Source of the DNA: Myxococcota bacterium
GTDB taxonomy: Bacteria; Myxococcota_A; UBA9160; UBA6930
Reading direction: 5' to 3'
NCBI GenBank assembly: GCA_028277885.1
Contig: JANQFK010000039.1
Span: 1 to 58,087 of the forward strand
Length of the DNA: 58,087 bases
Shown here: positions 31,970 to 40,391 of the stretch, piece after piece
How the letters are laid out: each line of letters begins with the position of its first letter
Numbering within the stretch: position 1 is the stretch's first letter
Made by a program: the position numbers and the translations under genes
The notes under the pieces: generated by a model
What the model saw: only the letters and a program-made list of their open reading frames with translations
Told to the model about the DNA's origin: nothing
Databases searched by the model: none

Positions 31970-33394
31970 GTGACAGCGTCGAGCGGCGGTGAGCTGCGAG
32001 CCGGCGTGAGCGCGGTGGCGCTCCCCGTCGCCGTGGGCACGCCGATGATGGGCTACGGCGCGCGCGAGGGGCCCGCCTCCGGGGTGCGCGACCCGCTCCA
32101 TGCCCGGGCCCTCCACCTGGCGCGCGGGCCGGAGCGGCTCCTGTGGGTCCAGTGCGACCTGTGCCTGGTGGGGCCGAGCCAGGCCGACGCCCTCCGCGAG
32201 CGCATCGCGGCGCGCACCTGCATCGCGCCGGGCCACGTCCTGGTGGGCTGCATCCACACCCACTCCGGGCCCGACACGGGGCTCCTCGAGCAGCTCACCG
32301 GCAAGCCCGAGCCCGCCCACGCGAGCGTGCTCTTCGAGGCGGTCGTCGAGGCCGGCGCGCGCGCGGCCGCGGAGGCCGAGCCCGCGCGCCTCGGGGTCGG
32401 ACGCGCCAGCGCCCGCATCGGGCGCAACCGCCGCCGCGCCGACGGCCCCCTCGACCCGGACGTGCTGCTGGTGCGGGTGGACGCGGCCGACGGTGCGCCG
32501 CGGGCGCTGGTCTACGTGCACGGCTGCCATCCCACCGCGCTGGGGCACGAGAACCTGCTCTTCTCCGCCGACTGGACCGCGGCGGCGGGGCGCGAGATCG
32601 AGTCCGCGCTGCCCGGCGCCACGGCGATCTTCGCGCTGGGCGCCCACGCGGACGTGGACCCCCGAACCCGGGGGCTCCTCGACATGGGCATCCCGGGCCA
32701 GAGCCTGGGCGTGGGGTTCGAGGAGGCCGACGCACTGGGCCGCGAGCTGGGCGCGGCCGTCGCCGAGGCCGCGGCGCGGATCGAGACCGACGCGGACGCG
32801 CCGGTGGGGGTGGCCTCCACCCGGCTGCCCATCCCGGTGCACCCGGGCGCTCCCGATCCCGAGGCGCGCCGCGCGCGGCTGGCGGAGCTTCGCGCCGAGG
32901 CCCTGGCCGGCCTCGGGGTCGCGGACGACCCGGCCTACGGCACCCAGGACTTCTACCGCCTGGAGCGCGAGCACACCGCCGACCTGCCCGTCGCCGAGCG
33001 CCGCCTGCGCGTGGCGAAGCTGCGGCGCTACCTGCGGGACCGCACCGCCGAGACCTTCGCCGGCGGGCTGCTGCCGGAGGTCGAGGTCCAGGCGCTGCGC
33101 GTCGGCGGCGCGCGCCTGCTGGCCCTGCCCCTCGAGGCCACGGTGGACGTCGGGCTCGACTGGAAGCGCCGTCTCGGCTCCGCCGACGCCGCGGTGCTCT
33201 CCATCGGCAACGGCTGGCTGCGCTACCTGCCCCACCCGGCGAACTTCGCCGAGCCCGACGCCGCGCTGAAGTACGAGGTGTTGATGTCCACCCTGGTTCC
33301 CGACGCCGCCACGCGGCTGCTCGACGCCGGCGAGGCGCTGCACGCGGCGCTCGACGGGCCGGCGGCGCGCACCGCGCCCGGGGAGGCGGCGTAG
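31970..33394 (+). CDS. Neutral-ceramidase-like hydrolase, paralogue 1
   Basis: 474 residues, GTG start with GGGAGG upstream. The start [21 protein letters not shown], the metal-site [11 protein letters not shown] near residue 88 and HGCHPTALG near residue 185 match the N-terminal domain of neutral/alkaline ceramidase relatives, in which His residues bind zinc for amide hydrolysis. There is no signal peptide and no ceramidase C-terminal immunoglobulin-like domain, so a cytoplasmic amidase acting on an acylated amino sugar or lipid is more likely than ceramide cleavage. It sits between the aminotransferase/dehydrogenase pair and asnS; a second copy lies at 56141. Ends sharing one base with asnS. 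Confidence 0.82.
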   Translation: MTASSGGELRAGVSAVALPVAVGTPMMGYGAREGPASGVRDPLHARALHLARGPERLLWVQCDLCLVGPSQADALRERIAARTCIAPGHVLVGCIHTHSGPDTGLLEQLTGKPEPAHASVLFEAVVEAGARAAAEAEPARLGVGRASARIGRNRRRADGPLDPDVLLVRVDAADGAPRALVYVHGCHPTALGHENLLFSADWTAAAGREIESALPGATAIFALGAHADVDPRTRGLLDMGIPGQSLGVGFEEADALGRELGAAVAEAAARIETDADAPVGVASTRLPIPVHPGAPDPEARRARLAELRAEALAGLGVADDPAYGTQDFYRLEREHTADLPVAERRLRVAKLRRYLRDRTAETFAGGLLPEVEVQALRVGGARLLALPLEATVDVGLDWKRRLGSADAAVLSIGNGWLRYLPHPANFAEPDAALKYEVLMSTLVPDAATRLLDAGEALHAALDGPAARTAPGEAA

Positions 33395-34803
33395 TGGGGG
33401 AGCGCGAGGACCGCGTCCGCGACCTGCTGGCCCGGGAGTCCGCCGGCGGCGAGGTGACGGTGCGCGGCTGGCTGCGCAGCGCGCGCCACGGCAAGGACCT
33501 CTCCTTCCTCGACCTGTCCGACGGCTCGTGTCTCTCGGGCATCCAGGTCGTGGTGGATCCGGGCCTGCCCGGCTACGAGGAGGTCGTGAAGCCCCTGCGC
33601 ACGGGCTGCGCCATCGAGGCCCGCGGCAGCCTCGCCGACTCGCCGGGCAAGGGCCAGCGCTACGAGCTCAAGGCGACGGCGGTGGAGCTGCTCGGCGCCG
33701 TGGGGGACGACTACCCGCTGCAGAAGAAGCGCCACAGCTTCGAGTTCCTGCGGACCATCGCCCACCTGCGGCCGCGCACGAACACCATCGCGGCGGTGCT
33801 GCGCGTGCGCAACGCGGCGGCCCGGGCGATCCACGACTTCTTCCAGCAGCGGGGATTCCTGTGGCTGCACTCGCCGATCCTCACCCTCTCCGACGCCGAG
33901 GGGGCCGGCGAGATGTTCCGCGTCACCACCCTCGACGCCGACGCGCCGCCGCGCCGCGAGGCCGGCGGCGTCGACTTCGGCGCGGACTTCTTCGGCCAGG
34001 AGGCGCACCTGACGGTCTCCGGCCAGCTCGAGGCCGAGATCGCCGCGCTGGCCATGAGCCGCGTCTACACCTTCGGGCCCACCTTCCGCGCGGAGAACTC
34101 CAACACCAGCCGGCACCTGGCGGAGTTCTGGATGGTCGAGCCCGAGATGGCCTTCTGCGACCTCACCGGGAACATGGAGCTGGCCGAGGCGTTCCTGAAG
34201 AGCGTGATCCGGCGCGTGCTCGACGACTGCGTCGAGGACATGGCGTTCTTCAACCAGCGCATCGAGAAGACCGTGCTCGAGACGCTCGAGCACATCGCGG
34301 CGACGCCCTTCGAGCACATGACCTACACCGAGGCCATCGCGGTGCTCGAGGGCAGCGGCCGCTCCTTCGAGTTCCCGGTGAAGTGGGGGGCGGACCTCCA
34401 GAGCGAGCACGAGCGCTACCTCACCGAGGAGCACGTCGGGAAGCCGGTGGTGGTGACCGACTACCCCGCCAGCATCAAGGCCTTCTACATGTACCTGAAC
34501 GACGACGGCGCCGATCCCGAGCGCCGGACCGTGCGGGCCATGGACGTGCTGGTCCCGCGCATCGGCGAGATCGTGGGGGGGTCCCAGCGCGAGCACCGCG
34601 AGGACGTGCTGCTGCGCCGGATCGAGGCCCAGGGCCTCGATCCCGAGCGCTACTGGTGGTACCTGGAGCTGCGCCGCCACGGCACGGTGCCCCACGCCGG
34701 CTTCGGCCTGGGCTTCGAGCGCCTGGTCCAGTTCATGACCGGCATGGCCAACATCCGCGACGTGATCCCCTTCCCCCGAGTCCCCGGCTACGCCGAGTTC
34801 TAG
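33394..34803 (+). CDS. asnS: Asparaginyl-tRNA synthetase
   Basis: 469 residues, normal length. GTG start within TAGTG of the previous stop. Charges tRNA-Asn. N-terminal OB-fold anticodon domain ([23 protein letters not shown] split by strands), then the class IIb catalytic core: motif 1 around [16 protein letters not shown], motif 2 in [19 protein letters not shown] and WMVEPEMAF, and motif 3 in [14 protein letters not shown]. The [11 protein letters not shown] loop favours AsnRS over AspRS. Its position in a sugar-amination cluster appears incidental. A 71 bp imperfect hairpin begins three bases after the stop. Confidence 0.97.
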   Translation: MGEREDRVRDLLARESAGGEVTVRGWLRSARHGKDLSFLDLSDGSCLSGIQVVVDPGLPGYEEVVKPLRTGCAIEARGSLADSPGKGQRYELKATAVELLGAVGDDYPLQKKRHSFEFLRTIAHLRPRTNTIAAVLRVRNAAARAIHDFFQQRGFLWLHSPILTLSDAEGAGEMFRVTTLDADAPPRREAGGVDFGADFFGQEAHLTVSGQLEAEIAALAMSRVYTFGPTFRAENSNTSRHLAEFWMVEPEMAFCDLTGNMELAEAFLKSVIRRVLDDCVEDMAFFNQRIEKTVLETLEHIAATPFEHMTYTEAIAVLEGSGRSFEFPVKWGADLQSEHERYLTEEHVGKPVVVTDYPASIKAFYMYLNDDGADPERRTVRAMDVLVPRIGEIVGGSQREHREDVLLRRIEAQGLDPERYWWYLELRRHGTVPHAGFGLGFERLVQFMTGMANIRDVIPFPRVPGYAEF

Positions 34804-34805
34804 GC

Positions 34806-34876
34806 GGGGACGTTCCCTCCGATTCTCACTTCCTGCCCCCGGGGTGCCGGAAGTGAGAATCGGAAGCAACGTCCCC
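34806..34876. repeat. 71-bp imperfect hairpin after asnS
   Basis: Inner arms are perfect over 15 bp (34819-34833 with 34849-34863, CCGATTCTCACTTCC and its complement) around a 15-base loop. Outer arms match over 9 bp (GGGGACGTT at 34806-34814 with AACGTCCCC at 34868-34876). The inner arms are AT-richer than surrounding DNA. The shape resembles REP or miniature-element hairpins and could end asnS transcription on RNA folding. Confidence 0.85.
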
Positions 34877-34922
34877 CCTCCGGGGGTCAGGTTTTGCGGG
34901 CGGGTTGCCGATCCGTGAGACC

Positions 34923-35528
34923 ATGGATGCCGGCTTCCTGGGATTCCTGTACCGCTCGGCCCGGGCCGGCCTGGCGGAGGAGCGGGTCCGCTACCGGCTG
35001 GGCCGCCGGCTGCCGGGCAGCCGGATCTCGCGGCCCTTCCGGATCGAGCGGCCCGAGGCCCTCTCGGCCGGTCGCGACCTCTACGTCGGCCGCAACTGCA
35101 TCTTCCACTGCGGCGGCGGGGACCACTTCGGCGAGCAGGGGCGGATCCGCTTCGGCGAGGGCTGCTGGATCGAGCACAACAACGTGCTGTGGGGCATGGG
35201 TGGCATCGAGATCGGCGACTACACCGGCACCGGGCCCGGCACCCAGATCATCTCCTACGCCGACGACTACGGCCTCGAGTTCCTGAACCGCAACGCGTTC
35301 CAGCTCGCCCACCAGATGGCCCCGGTGAAGATCGGGTCGAACGTGAAGATCTACGCGGGGGTGGTGGTCGGGCCCGGCGTCCACATCGGCGACGGCGCGG
35401 TGATCGGTGCCGGCTCGGTGGTGACCCGGGACGTGCCGCCCTGGACCATCGCGGTGGGTGCACCGGCGCGGCCCATCGGCCCGCGGGAGAAGATGAGCCT
35501 GCGCCGCTGCGTGCGGCAGGCCTCCTAG
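34923..35528 (+). CDS. Left-handed beta-helix (hexapeptide) acyltransferase
   Basis: 201 residues from ATG; a TTG 18 bases upstream is in frame but gives a non-family-like start. Successive hexapeptide turns are seen from about residue 55: [39 protein letters not shown], then an insert, then [37 protein letters not shown] split by turns, with the C-terminal VGAPARPIG of WcaF/NodL-type O- or N-acetyltransferases. CoA-dependent acylation of a sugar is likely. It leads the flippase gene by ten bases, placing it in envelope polysaccharide or glycolipid modification. Confidence 0.88.
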   Translation: MDAGFLGFLYRSARAGLAEERVRYRLGRRLPGSRISRPFRIERPEALSAGRDLYVGRNCIFHCGGGDHFGEQGRIRFGEGCWIEHNNVLWGMGGIEIGDYTGTGPGTQIISYADDYGLEFLNRNAFQLAHQMAPVKIGSNVKIYAGVVVGPGVHIGDGAVIGAGSVVTRDVPPWTIAVGAPARPIGPREKMSLRRCVRQAS

Positions 35529-35538
35529 CCGGACCCCG

Positions 35539-37041
35539 GTGTCGGCCCTCCTCGAGCGGGTCCAGGGAGGCGCGCGCTGGGCCGCCGGGGCCCACCTGGC
35601 CCGCCACGCGCTCCACTTCGCCACCCTGCTGGTCCTGGCGCGCTGGCTCGCGCCGGCGGTGTTCGGCGAGTTCGCGATCCTGGCGCTGGTGGTCGGCGTC
35701 GTGCGGCTGCTGGCCGACGTGGGCTTCGGCGCCGCGCTGGTCCAGCAGGCGGAGATCGAGGACCGCGACGTCGACACGGTCTTCTGGGCGGGCGCCGCCC
35801 TCGCGCTGCTCCTCGGCCTCGCCACCGCGGTCGCCGCCGGGCCGGCGGCCCGCTTCTTCGGCGCCCCGGAGCTCGCCGGGCCGCTGCGCCTCTACGCGCT
35901 GAGCTTCCTCGGCCTGGCCGGCACCCAGGTGCCCCTCGCGCTGCTCCAGCGCCGGGTCGACTTCCGGCGCATCGCGGTCCACGAGATCACCAGCCAGTGC
36001 GTCTTCAGCGCCACCGCCATCGCCCTGGCGGCGCGGGGTGGCGGGGTCGAGTGCTTCGTCGTCGCCCACCTGCTGGGCGACGCGGCCTCGGTGGGCGTGC
36101 TGCTCGCCCTCACGGGCTACCGCCCGCGCACCGGCTTCGACCGCCGGTCCCTCGCGCGGCTGTTCGGCTTCGGCGGCCGGGTGGTCGGCCTGCGCGTGCT
36201 GAACCACGCGGCCAGCCGTCTCGACACCCTGCTGATCGGCAGGCTCGCGGGGCTCCATGCCCTGGGGCTCTACGGCATGGCGTCCCACGTGATCCGCCTG
36301 CCCGAGCAGCACGTCTCCCAGCTGCTGAAGCGCGTGCTCTTCCCCGCCTTCTCGCGCATCCAGCACCAGCCGGAGCGCCTGGCCTCCCACTACGTGCGGC
36401 TCGTGGGCTACGTGGCGCTGGTGACCTTCCCGTTCTCCGCCGGCGTCGCCCTGGTCTTCCCCGACTTCGTCGCGCTCTGCCTCGGGCCGCGCTGGGTCGA
36501 GACGGTCCCGCTGGTCCGCGTGCTCGCCCTGGCGGGCGCGCTCTTCTCCGTGGGCGGCACCATCGGGATCGCGAGCTGGGCCCTGGGCCGGCCCGACGTG
36601 GACCTGCGCCTCGCGTGGCTCCGACTGGTGGGCATGGGGGCACTGCTCGTCCCCGGGGCGCGCCACGGCGCCCTCGGCGTCGCCGTCGCCACCGCGGCCT
36701 ACACGCTGCTCACCTTCCCGGTCTACCTGTGGGTGGTGCACCGGCTGCTCGGGGTGGGGCCCGCCCGGATGCTCCGCACCCTGTGGCCCGCGCTCTACGC
36801 CACGGCCGTGATGGCCGCCGTCGTCGCGGCGGTGCTCGCCGCCCTGGGGCCCCACGCGCCGGGCGCCGCGCCGCGCCTCGCGGCCGCGATCGCGGCCGGC
36901 GTGCTCGCCTACGGCGGGGCGCTCTGGGCGCCCCGCAACGCGCTGTTCCTCGAGCTGCTGCGCGTGCTGCGGGGCCGCGTCCCGGGCGCCGGCGCCCCCG
37001 GCAACCCGGGCCTCGCGGAGCCGCGCCCGGGGCTTTCCTAG
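35539..37041 (+). CDS. Wzx-like lipid-linked oligosaccharide flippase
   Basis: 500 residues, GTG start. Twelve to fourteen hydrophobic segments along the whole chain; the first pair carries GEFAILALVVGVVRLLADVGFGAALVQ, the Polysacc_synt_3-type signature (GxFA... F-G). Members of the MOP superfamily flip undecaprenyl- or polyprenyl-linked glycans across the inner membrane. No glycosyltransferase, Wzy or Wzz gene is adjacent, so this is not a complete polysaccharide locus. The acyltransferase immediately upstream shares the operon. Confidence 0.92.
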   Translation: MSALLERVQGGARWAAGAHLARHALHFATLLVLARWLAPAVFGEFAILALVVGVVRLLADVGFGAALVQQAEIEDRDVDTVFWAGAALALLLGLATAVAAGPAARFFGAPELAGPLRLYALSFLGLAGTQVPLALLQRRVDFRRIAVHEITSQCVFSATAIALAARGGGVECFVVAHLLGDAASVGVLLALTGYRPRTGFDRRSLARLFGFGGRVVGLRVLNHAASRLDTLLIGRLAGLHALGLYGMASHVIRLPEQHVSQLLKRVLFPAFSRIQHQPERLASHYVRLVGYVALVTFPFSAGVALVFPDFVALCLGPRWVETVPLVRVLALAGALFSVGGTIGIASWALGRPDVDLRLAWLRLVGMGALLVPGARHGALGVAVATAAYTLLTFPVYLWVVHRLLGVGPARMLRTLWPALYATAVMAAVVAAVLAALGPHAPGAAPRLAAAIAAGVLAYGGALWAPRNALFLELLRVLRGRVPGAGAPGNPGLAEPRPGLS

Positions 37042-37185
37042 CCGTCGCGGCGGGCTCGGGAGCGGGCTGCCGGCGGGTTGCCGCACGCCGCGGCGCGGCT
37101 CCCCGGGAAGCCGCATCCCGGGCCCCCGCACGCGTCAAGCCCGCGCTCCATCGCGCCGATTCCCCCCCCAGCCCCGGAGGCCTCC

Positions 37186-38082
37186 TTGCGCCTGATCGCG
37201 TGCAGCGACTGCCATGCGCAGTACGACGTCACCCACGTCGCCACCAAGCACTTCCCCTGCCGCTGCGGGAGCCAGCTCGAGAACCGCGTGCTCACCGCCG
37301 TGGATGCCGAGGTGCACCGCTGCGGGTCCTGCGGCGCCATCGTGAACGCGTCGGCCGAGGGCTGCTCGTTCTGCGGCTCCGAGATCGTGCGCGACGCCCG
37401 GCGCCTCAGCCTGATCTGCCCCGAGTGCTTCGCGCGCAACGCCGAGGAGTCGCGCTTCTGCACCGCCTGCGGCATCGCGTTCCGCCCCGAGGCCGTCCGG
37501 GTGGACGCCGAGGAGCTGCCCTGCCCGTCCTGCGGCGGCCTGATGCCGGGCCGCGCCGTGGGCGGCGTGGCGGTGAACGAGTGCCCCGGCTGCAACGGGC
37601 TGTGGGCGCCCGGAGAGTCCTTCGACGTGCTGGTGAAGCGCGCCGCCGAGGCGCGCCGGGAGAACGAGGCCCTCGAGGTCTCGGTGGCGCCGCGCACCAC
37701 GGGCTCGAACCCCGCCGCCCAGAAGGTCGCCTACCGCAACTGCCCGGCGTGCGACGCCCACATGCACCGCCGCAACTACGGGCGCAGCTCCGGCGTGATC
37801 GTCGACGTCTGCCACGAGCACGGCACCTGGCTCGACGCCGACGAGCTCGAGCAGATCGCCGGCTACATCCTGAGCGGCCGCGCCGCGGAGAAGGCCTTCG
37901 TGCACCGCGAGCACGAGGACGCCTCGCAGATCCTCCGGGACGATCCCGCGCGGGCCGCCGCGGCCAACGCCGCCTTCCAGCGCGTGCTCGCCCGCAACCA
38001 GGCCGAATCCTACGCGTCCGGGCGCCGCCGCTCGGGCCTGTTCCGCACCGTCACCGAACTCCTCGAGCTGCTGCTCACCTGA
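37186..38082 (+). CDS. Multi-zinc-ribbon protein with two zf-TFIIB domains
   Basis: 298 residues from a TTG with GGAGG seven bases upstream. Five paired-cysteine knuckles are seen: CSDC/CRC, CGSCG/CSFCGS, CPECF/CTACG, CPSCGG/CPGCNG and CPACD/CHEHGTWLD. The last two, with GLWAPGESFD and GTWLDADELEQI, are zf-TFIIB-like ribbons. The C-terminal 60 residues are helical. No enzyme motif is present; a scaffolding or metal-site role is likely. The SPFH-GYF gene follows 26 bases later with a near-perfect AGGAGG. Similar SPFH and zinc-ribbon partners occur in the Bacillus pspA-ydjGHI operon. Confidence 0.85.
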   Translation: MRLIACSDCHAQYDVTHVATKHFPCRCGSQLENRVLTAVDAEVHRCGSCGAIVNASAEGCSFCGSEIVRDARRLSLICPECFARNAEESRFCTACGIAFRPEAVRVDAEELPCPSCGGLMPGRAVGGVAVNECPGCNGLWAPGESFDVLVKRAAEARRENEALEVSVAPRTTGSNPAAQKVAYRNCPACDAHMHRRNYGRSSGVIVDVCHEHGTWLDADELEQIAGYILSGRAAEKAFVHREHEDASQILRDDPARAAAANAAFQRVLARNQAESYASGRRRSGLFRTVTELLELLLT

Positions 38083-38108
38083 GCTCGAGAACGAAAGGAG
38101 GATCTCCC

Positions 38109-39248
38109 ATGGGTCTGCTCGACAAGGTACGCGCCGAGTTCGTCGACATCGTCGAATGGATCGACGACAGCCTGCACACGCTGGTCTGGCGCTTCCCGCG
38201 CTACCACAACCAGATCAAGAACGGCGCCCAGCTGATCGTGCGGCCCGGTCAGCTCGCGATCTTCGTCCACCAGGGGAAGATCGCCGACGTCTTCGAGCCG
38301 GGGCAGTACCGGCTCACCACGAAGAACCTGCCCGTGCTGTCGACCCTCGCCGGCTGGCCCTACGGCTTCGACAGCCCGTTCAAGGCCGAGGTCTACTTCG
38401 TCGCCACGCGGCAGATCACGGACCTCAAGTGGGGGACGCCGAACCCGGTCCTGATGCGCGACGAGGACTTCGGTCCCGTGCGGGTGCGCGCCTTCGGCAC
38501 CTACGCGCTGCGCGCCGTGGACCCGCGCGCCCTGCTGACGGAGCTGGTGGGCACGGATTCGGAGTTCGAGGCCGCGGAGATCACGGAGCTGCTGCGCGCC
38601 ATCGTGAACTCGTGCTTCGCCGACCTCGTGGCGAGCTCCGAGATCGCCGTCCTCGACCTGGCCTCGAACTACACCGCGCTCTCCGAGGAGCTGCGGCGGC
38701 GCGTGGTCGAGAAGGTGGACGACGAGTACGGCCTCGACATCCCCCAGCTCTACATCGTGAACATCTCGCTCCCCGCCGAGGTCGAGAAGGCCCTGGACGT
38801 GCGGACCAGCATGAACGTGGTGGGCGACATGGCGACCTTCCAGCAGTACCAGCTCGGTGCCGCGATGCCCGTGGCGGCCGAGAACCCGGCCGGCGGCGTG
38901 GCCGGTGCGGGCGTCGGCCTCGGCATGGGGCTGGCCGTGGCCCAGCAGATGGGTGGCGCGGGTGCGGGCGGCACCGGTGGCCCGACCGGCGGCGCCGCCG
39001 CGCCGACGGGCCCGGCCCCCCAGGCGCCGCCGCCGCCGCCGGTCAGCTGGCACGTGGCCGAGGGCGGCCGCGCCGTCGGTCCCTTCAGCGACGCCCAGCT
39101 GGCCCAGGCCGTGGCCGAGGGTCGCGTGCGCCGCGAGACGCTGGTGTGGAGCGCGGGCATGGCCCAGTGGACGCCCGCCGCCCAGGTCCCCCAGGTGGCG
39201 ACGCTGCTCGCCTCGGCGCCGCCGCCGGTGCCCGGAGGCGGCCGCTAG
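38109..39248 (+). CDS. SPFH-domain protein with C-terminal GYF_2 domain (YdjI-like)
   Basis: 379 residues; AAAGGAGG precedes the ATG. Residues about 25-260 match YdjI/virion-core-like SPFH proteins: GAQLIVRPGQLAIFVHQGKI in two parts, FEPGQYRLTTKNLPV, EVYFVATRQITDLKWGTPNP and FGTYALRAVDP. A Gly/Ala/Pro-rich linker (about 265-315) leads to a GYF_2-type domain (WHVAEGGRAVGPFSDAQL, TLVWSAGMAQW). SPFH proteins oligomerise on membranes; the Bacillus relative works with PspA in envelope-stress recovery. No PspA is in this window, though a PspC gene lies at 53312. The end overlaps the first unit of a 28-bp tandem repeat. Confidence 0.9.
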   Translation: MGLLDKVRAEFVDIVEWIDDSLHTLVWRFPRYHNQIKNGAQLIVRPGQLAIFVHQGKIADVFEPGQYRLTTKNLPVLSTLAGWPYGFDSPFKAEVYFVATRQITDLKWGTPNPVLMRDEDFGPVRVRAFGTYALRAVDPRALLTELVGTDSEFEAAEITELLRAIVNSCFADLVASSEIAVLDLASNYTALSEELRRRVVEKVDDEYGLDIPQLYIVNISLPAEVEKALDVRTSMNVVGDMATFQQYQLGAAMPVAAENPAGGVAGAGVGLGMGLAVAQQMGGAGAGGTGGPTGGAAAPTGPAPQAPPPPPVSWHVAEGGRAVGPFSDAQLAQAVAEGRVRRETLVWSAGMAQWTPAAQVPQVATLLASAPPPVPGGGR

Positions 39249-39339
39249 CCGCTGGTAGACGGGAGGCGGCCGCTGGCCGCCGGCAAACGGGAGGGGGCTG
39301 CTGGCCGCCGGCAAACGGGAAGCGGCCGCCAGCCGCCGG
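39238..39339. repeat. 28-bp tandem repeat, 3.6 copies
   Basis: Units at 39238-39265, 39266-39293 and 39294-39321 with a partial fourth (39322-39339). Each unit begins GCGGCCGCT or a close variant and ends near CAAACGGGAG. Unit 1 starts inside the last codons of the SPFH gene and supplies its stop. Units 2 and 3 are nearly identical, indicating recent slippage. It lies between the SPFH and nucleotidyltransferase genes. Confidence 0.9.
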
Positions 39340-39370
39340 TGCTACACGACCAGTCCACGCCGGAGCGCCG

Positions 39371-40261
39371 GTGGAGGGCCCGTCGTTGGAGCTTCCCCAG
39401 CCCGTCGCCGCGGTCCTCGACCGCGTGGTGCGGGCCTTCGAGGATCTCGCGCAGCTGCGCGGCATCGCCCTCGGCGGCTCCTGGGCGCGCGGCGCGGCGC
39501 GCGAGGACTCGGACCTCGACGTCGGGCTCTACTACCGCGACGCCAAGCCGTTCGACGTCGGCGAGGTGCGCGCCCGGGCGGCCCGCCTGGACCCGCGCCC
39601 CGAGCGCAGCGTCACCGACTTCGGCGAGTGGGGCCCCTGGGTGGACGGCGGCGCCTGGCTCGTGGTGGACGGCCGCCGCGTGGACCTGCTCTACCGCAGC
39701 CTCGACCGGCTGGAGGAGACCCTGGCCGCGGCGCGGCGCGGCGAGCACGCCTGGCACTTCGGCCAGCAGCCGCCCTTCGGCTTCCACGGCCCGACGCTGC
39801 TGGCCGAGCTCTCGATCGCGGTGCCGCTGCGCGATCCCGAGGGCGAGCTCGCCCGGCTGCGGGCGGAGGTGGCCGACTACCCGCCCGCGCTGCGCGACGC
39901 GCTGGTCCAGGACTTCCTGTGGAGCACGCGCTTCACGCTGCTCCACGCCCGCCGCTTCGCCCGCCGGGGCGACGTGGTGAACTGCGCGGGGTGCCTCACG
40001 CGGGCGGCCGCGACCCTCGTGCAGGTCGTGTACGCGCGCAACCAGCGCTGGTTCGTGACCGACAAGGGCGCCCTCGAGGCGGTCGGCCCCGACTGGATCG
40101 CGCCCCCGGGCCTGGCCGGGGAGCTCGCGGCGGTGCTGGCCGCGCCCGGCGCGTCGGCGTCCGCCCTCGGAGCCTCGGTGGCGCGGGTGGAGGCCCTCCT
40201 GGACGCCGCCGAGGAGGCCTGCCGGGACCTCTACGCGCCGCCGTTCCGTCTCCCCAGGTAG
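39371..40261 (+). CDS. MNT-type nucleotidyltransferase domain protein
   Basis: 296 residues from GTG with GGAG five bases upstream; a TTG at 39386 is an alternative start. The polymerase-beta-like nucleotidyltransferase motif GGSWARGAAREDSDLDVG appears near residues 35-52 (GS then two Asp for metal), with a third acidic residue probably in the RRVDLLYR strand. The C-terminal half is helical, like HEPN-type partners fused in kanamycin-nucleotidyltransferase-like proteins. Members transfer NMPs to small molecules or proteins, or act as antitoxins; no separate HEPN toxin gene adjoins. Function therefore open. Confidence 0.85.
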   Translation: MEGPSLELPQPVAAVLDRVVRAFEDLAQLRGIALGGSWARGAAREDSDLDVGLYYRDAKPFDVGEVRARAARLDPRPERSVTDFGEWGPWVDGGAWLVVDGRRVDLLYRSLDRLEETLAAARRGEHAWHFGQQPPFGFHGPTLLAELSIAVPLRDPEGELARLRAEVADYPPALRDALVQDFLWSTRFTLLHARRFARRGDVVNCAGCLTRAAATLVQVVYARNQRWFVTDKGALEAVGPDWIAPPGLAGELAAVLAAPGASASALGASVARVEALLDAAEEACRDLYAPPFRLPR

Positions 40262-40344
40262 CCCCGGGCAACCCAGGCAACCCCAAGTAGCTGGAACGGC
40301 TCCGGTTTCCCGGGCGCTACAGCCCGCCCCCGGGGCTGCCGGTG

Positions 40345-40374
40345 TAACACCGTTAGCTTCCTCTAACGGTGTTA
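40345..40374. promoter_or_regulatory. Perfect 12-bp-arm palindromic operator, probable TetR site
   Basis: TAACACCGTTAG (40345-40356), a six-base spacer CTTCCT, and its exact complement CTAACGGTGTTA (40363-40374). It is AT-rich relative to the region and ends 17 bases before the ATG of the TetR gene. It overlaps the expected -35 to -10 region, so the regulator probably represses its own operon, including the RND pump. Confidence 0.8.
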
Positions 40375-40376
40375 GA

Positions 40377-40382
40377 TAACTT
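40377..40382 (+). promoter_or_regulatory. TAACTT -10-like element, possible leaderless start
   Basis: TAACTT starts three bases after the operator; nine bases then precede the ATG at 40392. No Shine-Dalgarno is present, so the TetR transcript may be leaderless. Confidence 0.4.
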
Positions 40383-40391
40383 GGGGCCCCG

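Noticed and set aside
34877..34922. GGGGGTCAGGTTTTG stretch as part of the asnS hairpin element
   Set aside because: It resembles sequences sometimes seen with REP-type elements, but no pairing partner is in the window and it may simply be the leader of the acyltransferase gene.
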